Positions 27,697 to 35,870 of a DNA stretch of 64,000 nucleotides are shown here, piece by piece. Location: positions 62,001 to 126,000 of the forward strand of contig NZ_JACRWD010000004.1 in NCBI RefSeq assembly GCF_014306135.1, written 5' to 3'. The notes below the pieces were generated by a model that worked only from the letters and a program-made list of their open reading frames with translations, did no database searches and was not told the origin of the DNA. This DNA comes from Paraclostridium hominis (lineage in GTDB: Bacteria > Bacillota > Clostridia > Peptostreptococcales > Peptostreptococcaceae). Positions within the stretch are counted from its first letter, which is position 1. The number at the start of each line of letters is the position of its first letter. The position numbers and the translations under genes were made by a program.

Positions 27697-29091
27697 ATGA
27701 AAGTAGCAGTAATTGGAGGAGGTCCAGGTGGATATGTAGCTGCTATAAAAGCTGCTATGCTTGGAGCTGATGTTACAGTTATAGAAAAAAGAAGAGTTGG
27801 GGGAACTTGCTTAAATGTAGGATGTATCCCAACAAAAGCATTATTAGCATCTTCATCATTAATTACGTCTATAAAAGAAGCTAAAGATTTTGGAATAAGT
27901 ATAGATGGAAATATTGAAGCAGATTTTGAAAGTATAATGGGAAGAAAAAATAAAATAGTAAATCAATTAATTAATGGAATTGAATTTTTATTTGATAAAA
28001 GAGGTATAAAATTAGTTAATGGATTTGGTAAATTAATAGATAAAAATAAAATAGAAGTAAAAAAAGAAGATGGTACTATAGAGGTGATAGAAGCTGATAA
28101 AATAATATTAGCAAATGGATCTCAACCTGTTATATTACCGATGTTTCCTTATGATGGAGAGACTATAATAACAAGTGATGAGGCATTAAACTTAAAAGAA
28201 GTTCCGAAGTCTTTATTGATAGTTGGTGGAGGAGTTATTGGATGTGAATTTGGTCAATTCTTTAAAACTTTAGGAACTGAAGTTACTATAGTTGAGATGT
28301 TTGATCAGTTGCTTCCACTTGAAGATAAAGATGTGGCTAAACAGTTGCAAAGACAATTTAAAAAAGATAAAATTAAGGTAATGACAGGTATTAGAATCGA
28401 AAAATGTGAAATAGTTGACGATGAAGTAGTAGCAACTCTATCCAATGGAAAGCAAATTAAAGCTGAAAAGGCGTTATTATCTATAGGCAGAAAACTTTAT
28501 TTAGATAATTCAGGGGTAGAAGATATAGGAATCACATTAGAAAGAGGTAAAATAGTAGTAAACGAAAATTTAGAAACAAATATTGAAGGTATATATGCAA
28601 TAGGAGATTTAATAAATACACCATTTTTAGCACATGTAGCATCTAAAGAAGGATTAATAGCAGCACAAAATGCTGTCTGTGGCAATTCAAAAACTGTAAA
28701 TTATAAAGCAGTTCCAAGATGTGTATATACTGAACCAGAAGTTGCAGGAGTAGGGAAAACCGAAAAAGAGCTTCAACAACAAGATATAACATACAAAGTA
28801 GGACAATTCGATTTTAGAGCATTAGGAAAAGCTCAAGCAATAGGACACTTCCAAGGATTCATAAAAATATTAGCAGATCAAGAAGACAAAGTAATAGGCG
28901 CATCTATAGTAGGACCTCACGCGACAGACTTATTAACAGAATTATCTTTAGCAGTACATTTAGGATTAACAGTAGAACAAGTTGGAGATGTAATACATGC
29001 ACATCCTACATTATCAGAAGGGATAATGGAAGCACTTCATGATGTTCATGGAGAATGTGTTCATGCAGCTCCAAAATTAGCAAAAGCATAA
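27697..29091 (+). CDS. lpdA: Dihydrolipoyl dehydrogenase
   Basis: A flavoprotein disulfide reductase that reoxidises dihydrolipoamide with NAD+. FAD site GGGPGGYVAA at residues 7-16, redox-active CLNVGCIPTK near 40-49, NAD site VGGGVIGCEF, second FAD motif GIYAIGDL, and the C-terminal HAHPTLSE catalytic His-Glu pair. Length 464 is normal. Together with GcvH at 35315 it brings a lipoyl redox pair into the Wood-Ljungdahl operon without the other glycine cleavage subunits, at least in this window. Confidence 0.96.
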   Translation: MKVAVIGGGPGGYVAAIKAAMLGADVTVIEKRRVGGTCLNVGCIPTKALLASSSLITSIKEAKDFGISIDGNIEADFESIMGRKNKIVNQLINGIEFLFDKRGIKLVNGFGKLIDKNKIEVKKEDGTIEVIEADKIILANGSQPVILPMFPYDGETIITSDEALNLKEVPKSLLIVGGGVIGCEFGQFFKTLGTEVTIVEMFDQLLPLEDKDVAKQLQRQFKKDKIKVMTGIRIEKCEIVDDEVVATLSNGKQIKAEKALLSIGRKLYLDNSGVEDIGITLERGKIVVNENLETNIEGIYAIGDLINTPFLAHVASKEGLIAAQNAVCGNSKTVNYKAVPRCVYTEPEVAGVGKTEKELQQQDITYKVGQFDFRALGKAQAIGHFQGFIKILADQEDKVIGASIVGPHATDLLTELSLAVHLGLTVEQVGDVIHAHPTLSEGIMEALHDVHGECVHAAPKLAKA

Positions 29092-29110
29092 ACAGGAAAA
29101 AGTCCTGTTT
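29090..29110 (+). other. Intra-operon hairpin after lpdA
   Basis: A perfect 8-bp stem AAACAGGA/TCCTGTTT with a 5-base loop and no T-tract. It overlaps the lpdA stop codon and precedes the second cooC. An mRNA stability or processing element is more likely than a terminator. Confidence 0.4.
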
Positions 29111-29134
29111 AGACGAAACAAAGGGGGAAATCTT

Positions 29135-29905
29135 ATGGGATTTAATATTGCAGTGGCAGGAAAAGGTGGAACTGGTAAGACTAGTCTTACAGGGCTTTTA
29201 ATTGACTGCTTAGTAAATGATAAGAAAGGACCAATATTAGTAGTTGATGCAGATGCAAATGCTAATATAAATGAGGTATTGGGATTAGACATAGATGTAA
29301 CATTAGGTCAGATAAGGGAAGAGATAAACCAAAGAGAAAAACAAGGGAATTCATTCCCAGGAGGTATGACAAAAGCTCAATATCTACAATACAGATTAAA
29401 TACTTCAGTAGCAGAAGGTCCAGGATACGATTTAATAGTTATGGGAAGATCAGAAGGAGAAGGTTGTTATTGTTATGTAAATGGAATATTAAGAGAACAA
29501 ACAGATAAGCTTTCTGATAGTTATGATTACTTAGTTATAGACAATGAAGCAGGTATGGAGCATTTAAGTAGAAAAACTACTAAACATATAGATAAATTAT
29601 TGTTGGTTAGTGACTGTTCAAGACGTAGTATACAGGCAGTTGCAAGAATAAGAGATCTAGCAAGGGAATTAAATTTAAATGTAGGGGATATGCAATTAAT
29701 AGTAAATAAAGCTCCAAATGGAATATTAAATGATGGAGTAAAAGAGGAAATAGAAAAACATAAATTAGATCTTTTAGGTGTAGTACCTCTAGATGAGCTT
29801 ATATATGAATATGATTCTTCTGGGATACCATTAGTAAAACTACCTGAAGATTCTAAATCGAGAGCAGCTATTAAAAATATAATATCTAAATTAGAATTAA
29901 ATTAG
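29135..29905 (+). CDS. cooC: CooC-type nickel-insertion ATPase, second copy
   Basis: A 256-residue MinD-like ATPase, paralogous to the gene at 21830 but clearly diverged. Walker A is GKGGTGKT. The CXC motif is kept as GCYCYVN near residue 112, and NEAGMEHLSRKT gives the switch region. It stands right before acsD, so it may serve acetyl-CoA synthase (the AcsF role) while the first copy serves CooS. That split is inference. The site is AAGGGGGA. Confidence 0.88.
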   Translation: MGFNIAVAGKGGTGKTSLTGLLIDCLVNDKKGPILVVDADANANINEVLGLDIDVTLGQIREEINQREKQGNSFPGGMTKAQYLQYRLNTSVAEGPGYDLIVMGRSEGEGCYCYVNGILREQTDKLSDSYDYLVIDNEAGMEHLSRKTTKHIDKLLLVSDCSRRSIQAVARIRDLARELNLNVGDMQLIVNKAPNGILNDGVKEEIEKHKLDLLGVVPLDELIYEYDSSGIPLVKLPEDSKSRAAIKNIISKLELN

Positions 29906-29923
29906 GCTAAGGGGGAGAAAAAT

Positions 29924-30868
29924 ATGGCATTTAAGATGTCTGTTCAAAAGTACTCTGGTAAGATATCAGAGGTGGAATTAGGGTCAGGTGAAAGTTGTAT
30001 AAAAATAGGAGGAGAAAATATACTTCCTTTTTATAACTTTGATGGAGAAAGTACAAATACTCAAAAAATAGGGGTTGAAATTTTAGATATATATCCAGAA
30101 AACTGGACACAAGAAATAAAAGATTTATATAAAGATGTAGCTAATGACAGTGTTAAATGGGCTAAATACATAGAGGAGAATATAAAGCCTGATTTTATAT
30201 GTTTAAAATTTGAAGGAGCAGATCCTAATGGAATGGATAAATCGCCTGAAGAGTGTGCAGATTTGGCAAAAGAAGTTGCATCTAACGTTTCATTGCCTAT
30301 AGTTATAGCTGGAACTGGGAATTTTGAAAAAGATGCTAAGGTTTTTGAAAAAGTGGCTCAATCAGTAGATGGATATAACTGCTTATTTATGTCTGCTACA
30401 GAGGAAAACTATAAAGGTGTAGGGGCAGCAGCTGGTATGGCTTATAATCATAAAGTTGGTGCAGAGTCTTCTGTTGATATAAACTTAGCTAAGCAATTAA
30501 ATGTATTATTAACTCAGCTAGGAGTTAAGCAAGAAAATATAGTAATGAATGTTGGTTGTTCAGCTGTAGGATATGGATATGAGTATGTTGCATCTACAAT
30601 GGATAGAATTAGACTTGCGGCACTAGGTCAAAACGATAAAACATTGCAAATGCCGATAATAACACCAGTTTCTTTTGAAACTTGGAATGTAAAAGAGTCG
30701 GTAGCTAGTATAGAAGATGAACCAGCTTGGGGATGCCAAGAAACTAGAGGAATATATATGGAGATATCAACTGCAGCAAGTGCTTTAGTTGGAGGAGCTA
30801 ATGCAGTAGTACTTCGTCATCCAAAATCTGTAGAAACTATAAAAACTTTAGTTAGTGAATTAGCTTAA
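29924..30868 (+). CDS. acsD: Corrinoid iron-sulfur protein small subunit (CODH/ACS delta)
   Basis: Partner of AcsC in the corrinoid iron-sulfur protein that carries the methyl group from methyl-THF to acetyl-CoA synthase. It is a TIM-barrel protein of 314 residues. Typical segments are SGESCIKIGGENILPF, ICLKFEGADPNG, VIAGTGNFEKD and NVGCSAVGYGYEYV. The site is AAGGGGGA. It lies 18 bases after the second cooC. Confidence 0.94.
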   Translation: MAFKMSVQKYSGKISEVELGSGESCIKIGGENILPFYNFDGESTNTQKIGVEILDIYPENWTQEIKDLYKDVANDSVKWAKYIEENIKPDFICLKFEGADPNGMDKSPEECADLAKEVASNVSLPIVIAGTGNFEKDAKVFEKVAQSVDGYNCLFMSATEENYKGVGAAAGMAYNHKVGAESSVDINLAKQLNVLLTQLGVKQENIVMNVGCSAVGYGYEYVASTMDRIRLAALGQNDKTLQMPIITPVSFETWNVKESVASIEDEPAWGCQETRGIYMEISTAASALVGGANAVVLRHPKSVETIKTLVSELA

Positions 30869-30897
30869 TATAAGTTAAAGGTTAGGGGGAGAAAAAT

Positions 30898-32274
30898 ATG
30901 GCTTTAAAAGCTTTAGATATATTTAAATTAACACCAAAAAAGAATTGTAAGGATTGTGGATTTCCAACTTGTATGGCTTTTTGTATGAAGGTTGCATCAG
31001 GAGCTTGTGAAATAGGTAAATGTCCTCATATGGCACAAGAATCGTTAGATAAATTATCAGAAGCTACTGCACCTCTTATGAGAACTATAAAAATAGGAAC
31101 AGATCAATCACAATATGATTTAGGTGGAGAAACTGTATTATTTAGACATGAAAAAACTTTAGTAAATAGAAATAGATTTGCAGTTGAATTTTGTGACACT
31201 ATGACGGAAGAAGAAATAAACTCAAGAATAGAAAATATAAAGGCTGTTAACTATATAAGAATCGGTGAAGAAATGAAGGTTGAGATAGCAGCTTTAAGAT
31301 ACAATTCTAATAAAGAAACTTATTTAAATTTAATAAATAAGTTAAAAGAAAGTGATTTAAATGTAACATACATGATAATTTGTGAAGATGTACAAATAGC
31401 AAAAGATGCTGTTGAATTATTAAAGGAAACAAAGCCTATAGTTTATGGAGCAAATAAAGAAAATTATAAAGAAATGGTAGAAGTAGTTAAAAATGATAAG
31501 TTAGCATTAGGGGTAAAAGCATCTAGCTTAGAAGATTTATATGCTACAACAGAAGCTATACAATCACTTGGATATAAAGAATTAATATTAGATACAACAG
31601 GAGAAACTATAAAAGATACATTTACAAATACAGTTCAAGTAAGAAGAATATCTTTAAAAGAGCAAGATAGAACATTTGGATACCCATCAATAATATTTGC
31701 AAATAAATTATCAAAAGAAAATCCTATGATGGAAGTAGCTTTATCATCAGTGTTTACAGTAAAATATGGATCTATAATAGTTTTAGATAATATAGATTAC
31801 GCAAAAGCACTACCATTATTTGCACTTAGACAAAATATATATACAGATCCGCAAAGACCAATGAGAGTAGAAACTAAGATATATCCAATAAATAATCCAG
31901 ATGAAAATTCTCCAGTTTTAGTTACTGTTGATTTTGCATTAACTTATTTCATAATAGCAGGAGAAATAGAAAGATCTAAGGTACCTGTATGGTTAGCTAT
32001 ACCAGATGCAGGTGGATATTCTGTTCTTACAGCATGGGCTGCTGGAAAATTTGGAGGAAGTTCTATAGCTAACTTTATAAAAGAAAGTAAAGTTTCTGAC
32101 ATGACTAAAAATAGAGATTTAATTATACCAGGAAAAGTAGCTGTATTAAAAGGTGATATAGAAGATAACTTACCTGGATGGAATGTAGTTATAGGTACTG
32201 AAGATTCAATGGAATTACCGAAATTCTTAAGAGAATATAAAGCTAGTAAAGAAGAAGCTTTAGCTAAAGCTTAA
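30898..32274 (+). CDS. acsC: Corrinoid iron-sulfur protein large subunit (CODH/ACS gamma)
   Basis: The N-terminal domain (residues 10-50) carries the [4Fe-4S] motif CKDCGFPTCMAFC...GKCPH. A TIM barrel and a C-terminal cobalamin-binding domain follow (LAIPDAGGYSVLTAWAAGKF; IPGKVAVLKGDIED). Length 458 fits. It accepts the methyl group from AcsE on Co(I) and is reactivated by AcsV. The site is TAGGGGGA. Confidence 0.96.
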   Translation: MALKALDIFKLTPKKNCKDCGFPTCMAFCMKVASGACEIGKCPHMAQESLDKLSEATAPLMRTIKIGTDQSQYDLGGETVLFRHEKTLVNRNRFAVEFCDTMTEEEINSRIENIKAVNYIRIGEEMKVEIAALRYNSNKETYLNLINKLKESDLNVTYMIICEDVQIAKDAVELLKETKPIVYGANKENYKEMVEVVKNDKLALGVKASSLEDLYATTEAIQSLGYKELILDTTGETIKDTFTNTVQVRRISLKEQDRTFGYPSIIFANKLSKENPMMEVALSSVFTVKYGSIIVLDNIDYAKALPLFALRQNIYTDPQRPMRVETKIYPINNPDENSPVLVTVDFALTYFIIAGEIERSKVPVWLAIPDAGGYSVLTAWAAGKFGGSSIANFIKESKVSDMTKNRDLIIPGKVAVLKGDIEDNLPGWNVVIGTEDSMELPKFLREYKASKEEALAKA

Positions 32275-32307
32275 TAAAAAATATAAATTAATAGGGGGAT
32301 TAAATAT

Positions 32308-33120
32308 ATGGAAAAATTCATGGTTATAGGTGAAAGAATACATTGCATATCGCCATCAATAAGAAAGGCTTTAGAAGAAAGAAATCCTGAACCAATACTA
32401 AAAAGAGCTAAGGAACAGCTAGATGCTGGAGCTCATTATATAGATTTTAATATAGGGCCAGCTGAAAGAGATGGAGAAGACATAATGACTTGGGGTGTTA
32501 AATTACTTCAATCAGAATTTAACAATGTTCCATTAGCACTAGATACAGCTAATAGAAAAGCTATAGAAGCGGGACTTAAAGTTTATAATAGAGAACACGG
32601 AAAACCAATAATAAACTCAGCTGATGCAGCTGGAAGAATAGAGTTAATAGATTTAGCAGGAGAGTATGAAGCTAAAGTTATAGCTTTATGTGCTAAAGAA
32701 GGTATACCAAGAGATAATGATGAGCGTATGGCTTATTGCCAAGAAATGTTGGAAAGAGGATTAATGGCAGGTTTAGAGGCAGAAGATATGTTATTTGATC
32801 CACTATGTTTAGTTATAAAGGGAATGCAAGATAAGCAAATGGAAGTTTTAGAAGCTATAAAAATGATGACAGAGATGGGATTATTAACTACAGGAGGATT
32901 ATCTAATGTATCAAATGGATGCCCTAAACATGTAAGACCTATATTAGATAGTGCATTTGTAGCTATGGCTATGGCTAATGGATTTAGTTCTGCAATAGTA
33001 AATCCATGTGATGAAGAATTAATGAGAATGATAAAATCTTGCGATATAATAAGAAATTCAAGCTTGTATGCAGACTCTTTCCTAGAATTAAATGAAGGCG
33101 GATTTGCATATAACGTATAA
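32308..33120 (+). CDS. acsE: Methyl-THF:corrinoid iron-sulfur protein methyltransferase
   Basis: A pterin-binding TIM barrel of 270 residues that moves the methyl group from methyl-THF to the cobalt of AcsC/D. Motifs: VIGERIHCISPSIR at the start, AGAHYIDFNIGPAERDG, PLALDTANRKAIEAGL, INSADA, and GLSNVSNGCPKHVRP. The length is close to the Moorella enzyme (262). The site AGGGGGAT is 8 bases complementary to the candidate sRNA loop. Confidence 0.96.
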   Translation: MEKFMVIGERIHCISPSIRKALEERNPEPILKRAKEQLDAGAHYIDFNIGPAERDGEDIMTWGVKLLQSEFNNVPLALDTANRKAIEAGLKVYNREHGKPIINSADAAGRIELIDLAGEYEAKVIALCAKEGIPRDNDERMAYCQEMLERGLMAGLEAEDMLFDPLCLVIKGMQDKQMEVLEAIKMMTEMGLLTTGGLSNVSNGCPKHVRPILDSAFVAMAMANGFSSAIVNPCDEELMRMIKSCDIIRNSSLYADSFLELNEGGFAYNV

Positions 33121-33151
33121 ATAGATATATTCAATAAAAGGGGGAAATAGA

Positions 33152-35287
33152 GTGAAAAATTTGTACAGTACTGTTTTTAATGGATCTGAGCAAGCTTTAG
33201 AAGCTGCAAAAGGATTACTTAATGAAGCTATAGAAAAGCATGGAAAAGATAATAAAGTAGAATTTCCTGATACGGCATATTCACTACCTTGTATATATGC
33301 CGCAACAGGAAAGAAGATGAATAATCTAGGGGACTTAGAAGCAGCTTTAGAAATTGTTGAAAGTTTAATAAATAAAACACACTTATTAGAACATGTATTT
33401 AATGCTGGGTTAGCTACTGCACTAGCTGCTGAAGTTATAGAAGCTATAAAATATGCTATAAATGACACTCCATATAATGAACCTTGTGCAGGACATATAA
33501 CAGACCCGATAATAAGATCACTTGGAGTACCACTAGTTACAGGAGATATACCTGGAGTTGCAGTTGTACTTGGAGAATGTCCAGATCCAGAAATTGCAGC
33601 TAATGTAATTAAAGATTATCAATCTAAAGGACTATTAACATTCTTAGTTGGAAAAGTAATAGATCAAGCTATAGAAGCTGGAGTAAAAATGGGTCTAGAA
33701 CTTAGGGTTATACCTTTAGGGTATGATGTAACAAGTGTAATACATGTTGTATCTGTTGCAGTAAGAGCTGCATTAATATTTGGAAACTTAACTCCTGGTG
33801 ATTTAAATGGATTATTAGATTATACTGCAAAAAGAGTTCCTGCATTTGTAAATGCATTTGGTCCATTAAGTGACTTGGTTGTATCTTGTGGAGCTGGAGC
33901 TATAGCATTAGGATTCCCAGTTATAACTGATCAATATGTTTTAGAAGTTCCAATGAATTTATTAACTCAAAAAAATTATGATAAGTTTGTAGCAACTTCA
34001 CTAGAAGCTAGGGGAATCAAAATAAAAGTTACTGAAATTCCAATACCAGTATCTTTTGCAGCTGCTTTTGAAGGTGAAAGAATAAGAAAAAATGATATGT
34101 ATGCTGAGTTTGGTGGAAATAAAACTGAAGCTTGGGAATTAGTTAGAAAAAGAGAATTATCAGAAGTTGAAGACCATAAGATTGAAATAATAGGTAAAGA
34201 TATAGACGAGTTAGAAGCTGTAAATGGAGTAGTAAGATTACCACTTGCTGTAGTAGTTGATATAGCTGGTAAGAATATGCAAGAAGATTTTGAACCTGTA
34301 CTAGAAAGAAGACTTCACTATTTCTTAAACTATATAGAAGGTGTAATGCATGTTGGGCAAAGAGATATAACTTGGGTAAGAATATCTAAGGATGCATTTG
34401 AAAAAGGATTTAGACTAAACCATATAGGTGAAGTTTTATATGCTAAGATGTTAGATGAATTTGAATCAGTTGTTGATAAGTGTCAAATAACTTTAATAAC
34501 TGATGAAGCTGAAGTTGCTAAATTAAAAGAAGAATATGCAACTCCAAAATATAGATCAAGAGATGAAAGATTAGCTTCACTAGTAGATGAAAGTGTTGAA
34601 GAATTCTACACTTGTAATTTATGTCAATCATTTGCACCAGCACATGTTTGTGTTGTAACTCCTGAAAGACTTGGTCTTTGTGGAGCAGTTAGCTGGTTAG
34701 ATGCTAAGGCAACTAAGGAATTAGATCAAACAGGACCATGTCAACCTATAGTAAAAGGTGAATGTTTAGACGACTTAAAAGGTATATGGCAATCAGTAAA
34801 TGATGAAGTAGCTAATATATCTCAAGGTGCAGTTGAAAGTGTTACACTTTACTCTATATTAGAAGATCCTATGACTTCTTGTGGATGTTTTGAGTGTATA
34901 TGCGGTATAATGCCAGAAGCTAATGGATTTGTTATAGTTAATAGAGAACATGGTGGAATAACTCCTGTTGGTATGACGTTTGGAGAACTTGCTTCTATGA
35001 CAGGTGGAGGTGTTCAAACTCCAGGATTTATGGGCCATGGAAGACAATTTATATCTTCTAAGAAATTTGCTTATGCAGAAGGAGGTCCATCTAGAATAGT
35101 ATGGATGCCAAAAGAATTAAAAGATTATGTTGCTGATAAATTAAATGCTACTATGAAAGAATTACATGGAATAGAAAACTTTACAGATATGATATGTGAT
35201 GAAACAATAGCTACTGATTCTGAAGGGGTATTAGCATATCTAGAAGAAAAAGGTCATCCAGCTTTAGCTATGGAATGTGTAATGTAA
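33152..35287 (+). CDS. acsB: CO-methylating acetyl-CoA synthase (A-cluster subunit)
   Basis: Condenses the methyl group, CO and CoA to acetyl-CoA. The 711-residue length compares with 729 in Moorella. A-cluster Cys ligands are visible near residues 486-512 (FYTCNLCQSFAP, LGLCGAVSW, GPCQP) and 572-580 (TSCGCFECICG). The N-terminal CO-tunnel domain is present (NEPCAGHITDPIIRSLGV). It starts at GTG after AAGGGGGA. The whole operon core ends with gcvH 28 bases later. Confidence 0.97.
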   Translation: MKNLYSTVFNGSEQALEAAKGLLNEAIEKHGKDNKVEFPDTAYSLPCIYAATGKKMNNLGDLEAALEIVESLINKTHLLEHVFNAGLATALAAEVIEAIKYAINDTPYNEPCAGHITDPIIRSLGVPLVTGDIPGVAVVLGECPDPEIAANVIKDYQSKGLLTFLVGKVIDQAIEAGVKMGLELRVIPLGYDVTSVIHVVSVAVRAALIFGNLTPGDLNGLLDYTAKRVPAFVNAFGPLSDLVVSCGAGAIALGFPVITDQYVLEVPMNLLTQKNYDKFVATSLEARGIKIKVTEIPIPVSFAAAFEGERIRKNDMYAEFGGNKTEAWELVRKRELSEVEDHKIEIIGKDIDELEAVNGVVRLPLAVVVDIAGKNMQEDFEPVLERRLHYFLNYIEGVMHVGQRDITWVRISKDAFEKGFRLNHIGEVLYAKMLDEFESVVDKCQITLITDEAEVAKLKEEYATPKYRSRDERLASLVDESVEEFYTCNLCQSFAPAHVCVVTPERLGLCGAVSWLDAKATKELDQTGPCQPIVKGECLDDLKGIWQSVNDEVANISQGAVESVTLYSILEDPMTSCGCFECICGIMPEANGFVIVNREHGGITPVGMTFGELASMTGGGVQTPGFMGHGRQFISSKKFAYAEGGPSRIVWMPKELKDYVADKLNATMKELHGIENFTDMICDETIATDSEGVLAYLEEKGHPALAMECVM

Positions 35288-35314
35288 AAAAGTAAATTTT
35301 TAAGGAGTGAAAAT

Positions 35315-35689
35315 ATGAAAGTTATACCAAGTTTAAAATACTGTAAGGAACATACATGGGTTAAGGTAGAAGATGATTATGCTTATATAGGAATAACAGA
35401 TTATGCACAAGATCAATTGGGAGAAATACTATTTGTTGAGATGCCTGAAGTAGAAGATGAAATAACTAAGGGTAAAGATTTTGGAGTTGTAGAGTCTTCT
35501 AAAGTTGCATCTGACTTAATAGCACCTATATCTGGAGAAGTTGTTGAAATAAACGAAGCATTAGAAGATGAGCCAGAAGCTATAAATGAAGATCCTTATG
35601 AAGCGTGGATAATAAAAGTTAAGATATCAGATAATGATGAATTAGAAAGTTTATTAAACTCTGATGGATATGAGTCTAGTTTAGAATAG
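35315..35689 (+). CDS. gcvH: Glycine cleavage system H protein (lipoyl carrier)
   Basis: A small lipoyl carrier of 124 residues. The lipoylated Lys is Lys63 in VESSKVASD. GITDYAQDQLGEI and EAWIIKVK are typical. It is the last gene before a strong terminator. Its site is AAGGAG, unlike the G5 sites of preceding genes. No gcvT or gcvP is in the window, so its partner may lie elsewhere, or it may act with LpdA in another lipoyl-dependent step. Confidence 0.95.
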   Translation: MKVIPSLKYCKEHTWVKVEDDYAYIGITDYAQDQLGEILFVEMPEVEDEITKGKDFGVVESSKVASDLIAPISGEVVEINEALEDEPEAINEDPYEAWIIKVKISDNDELESLLNSDGYESSLE

Positions 35690-35697
35690 AAATAAAT

Positions 35698-35752
35698 AAG
35701 CTGTATCAAGGTAAAATTACTAAATACAATTTACTTTGATACAGCTTTTTTT
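35698..35752 (+). terminator. Terminator of the Wood-Ljungdahl operon
   Basis: An 18-bp stem with one G-T pair (35698-35715 with 35730-35747, core AAGCTGTATCAA), 14-base loop and a T7 tract. The remaining gap to 35870 is AT-rich; I see no convincing -35/-10 pair, though acsV must have its own promoter there. Confidence 0.9.
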
Positions 35753-35870
35753 AGATAGTATTAAATTTTTAGCAATAATAAGTAAAAATCAAGGTAATAC
35801 AATATAACATATAGAATATATAACTTATTAGAAAAATTAATATTAAATCGCTTTATAGGGGGGAGTTCTT

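Noticed and set aside
33088..33468. 126-codon minus-strand frame across acsE-acsB
   Set aside because: Antisense shadow of the acsB start; no ribosome-binding site, and acsB is clearly real.
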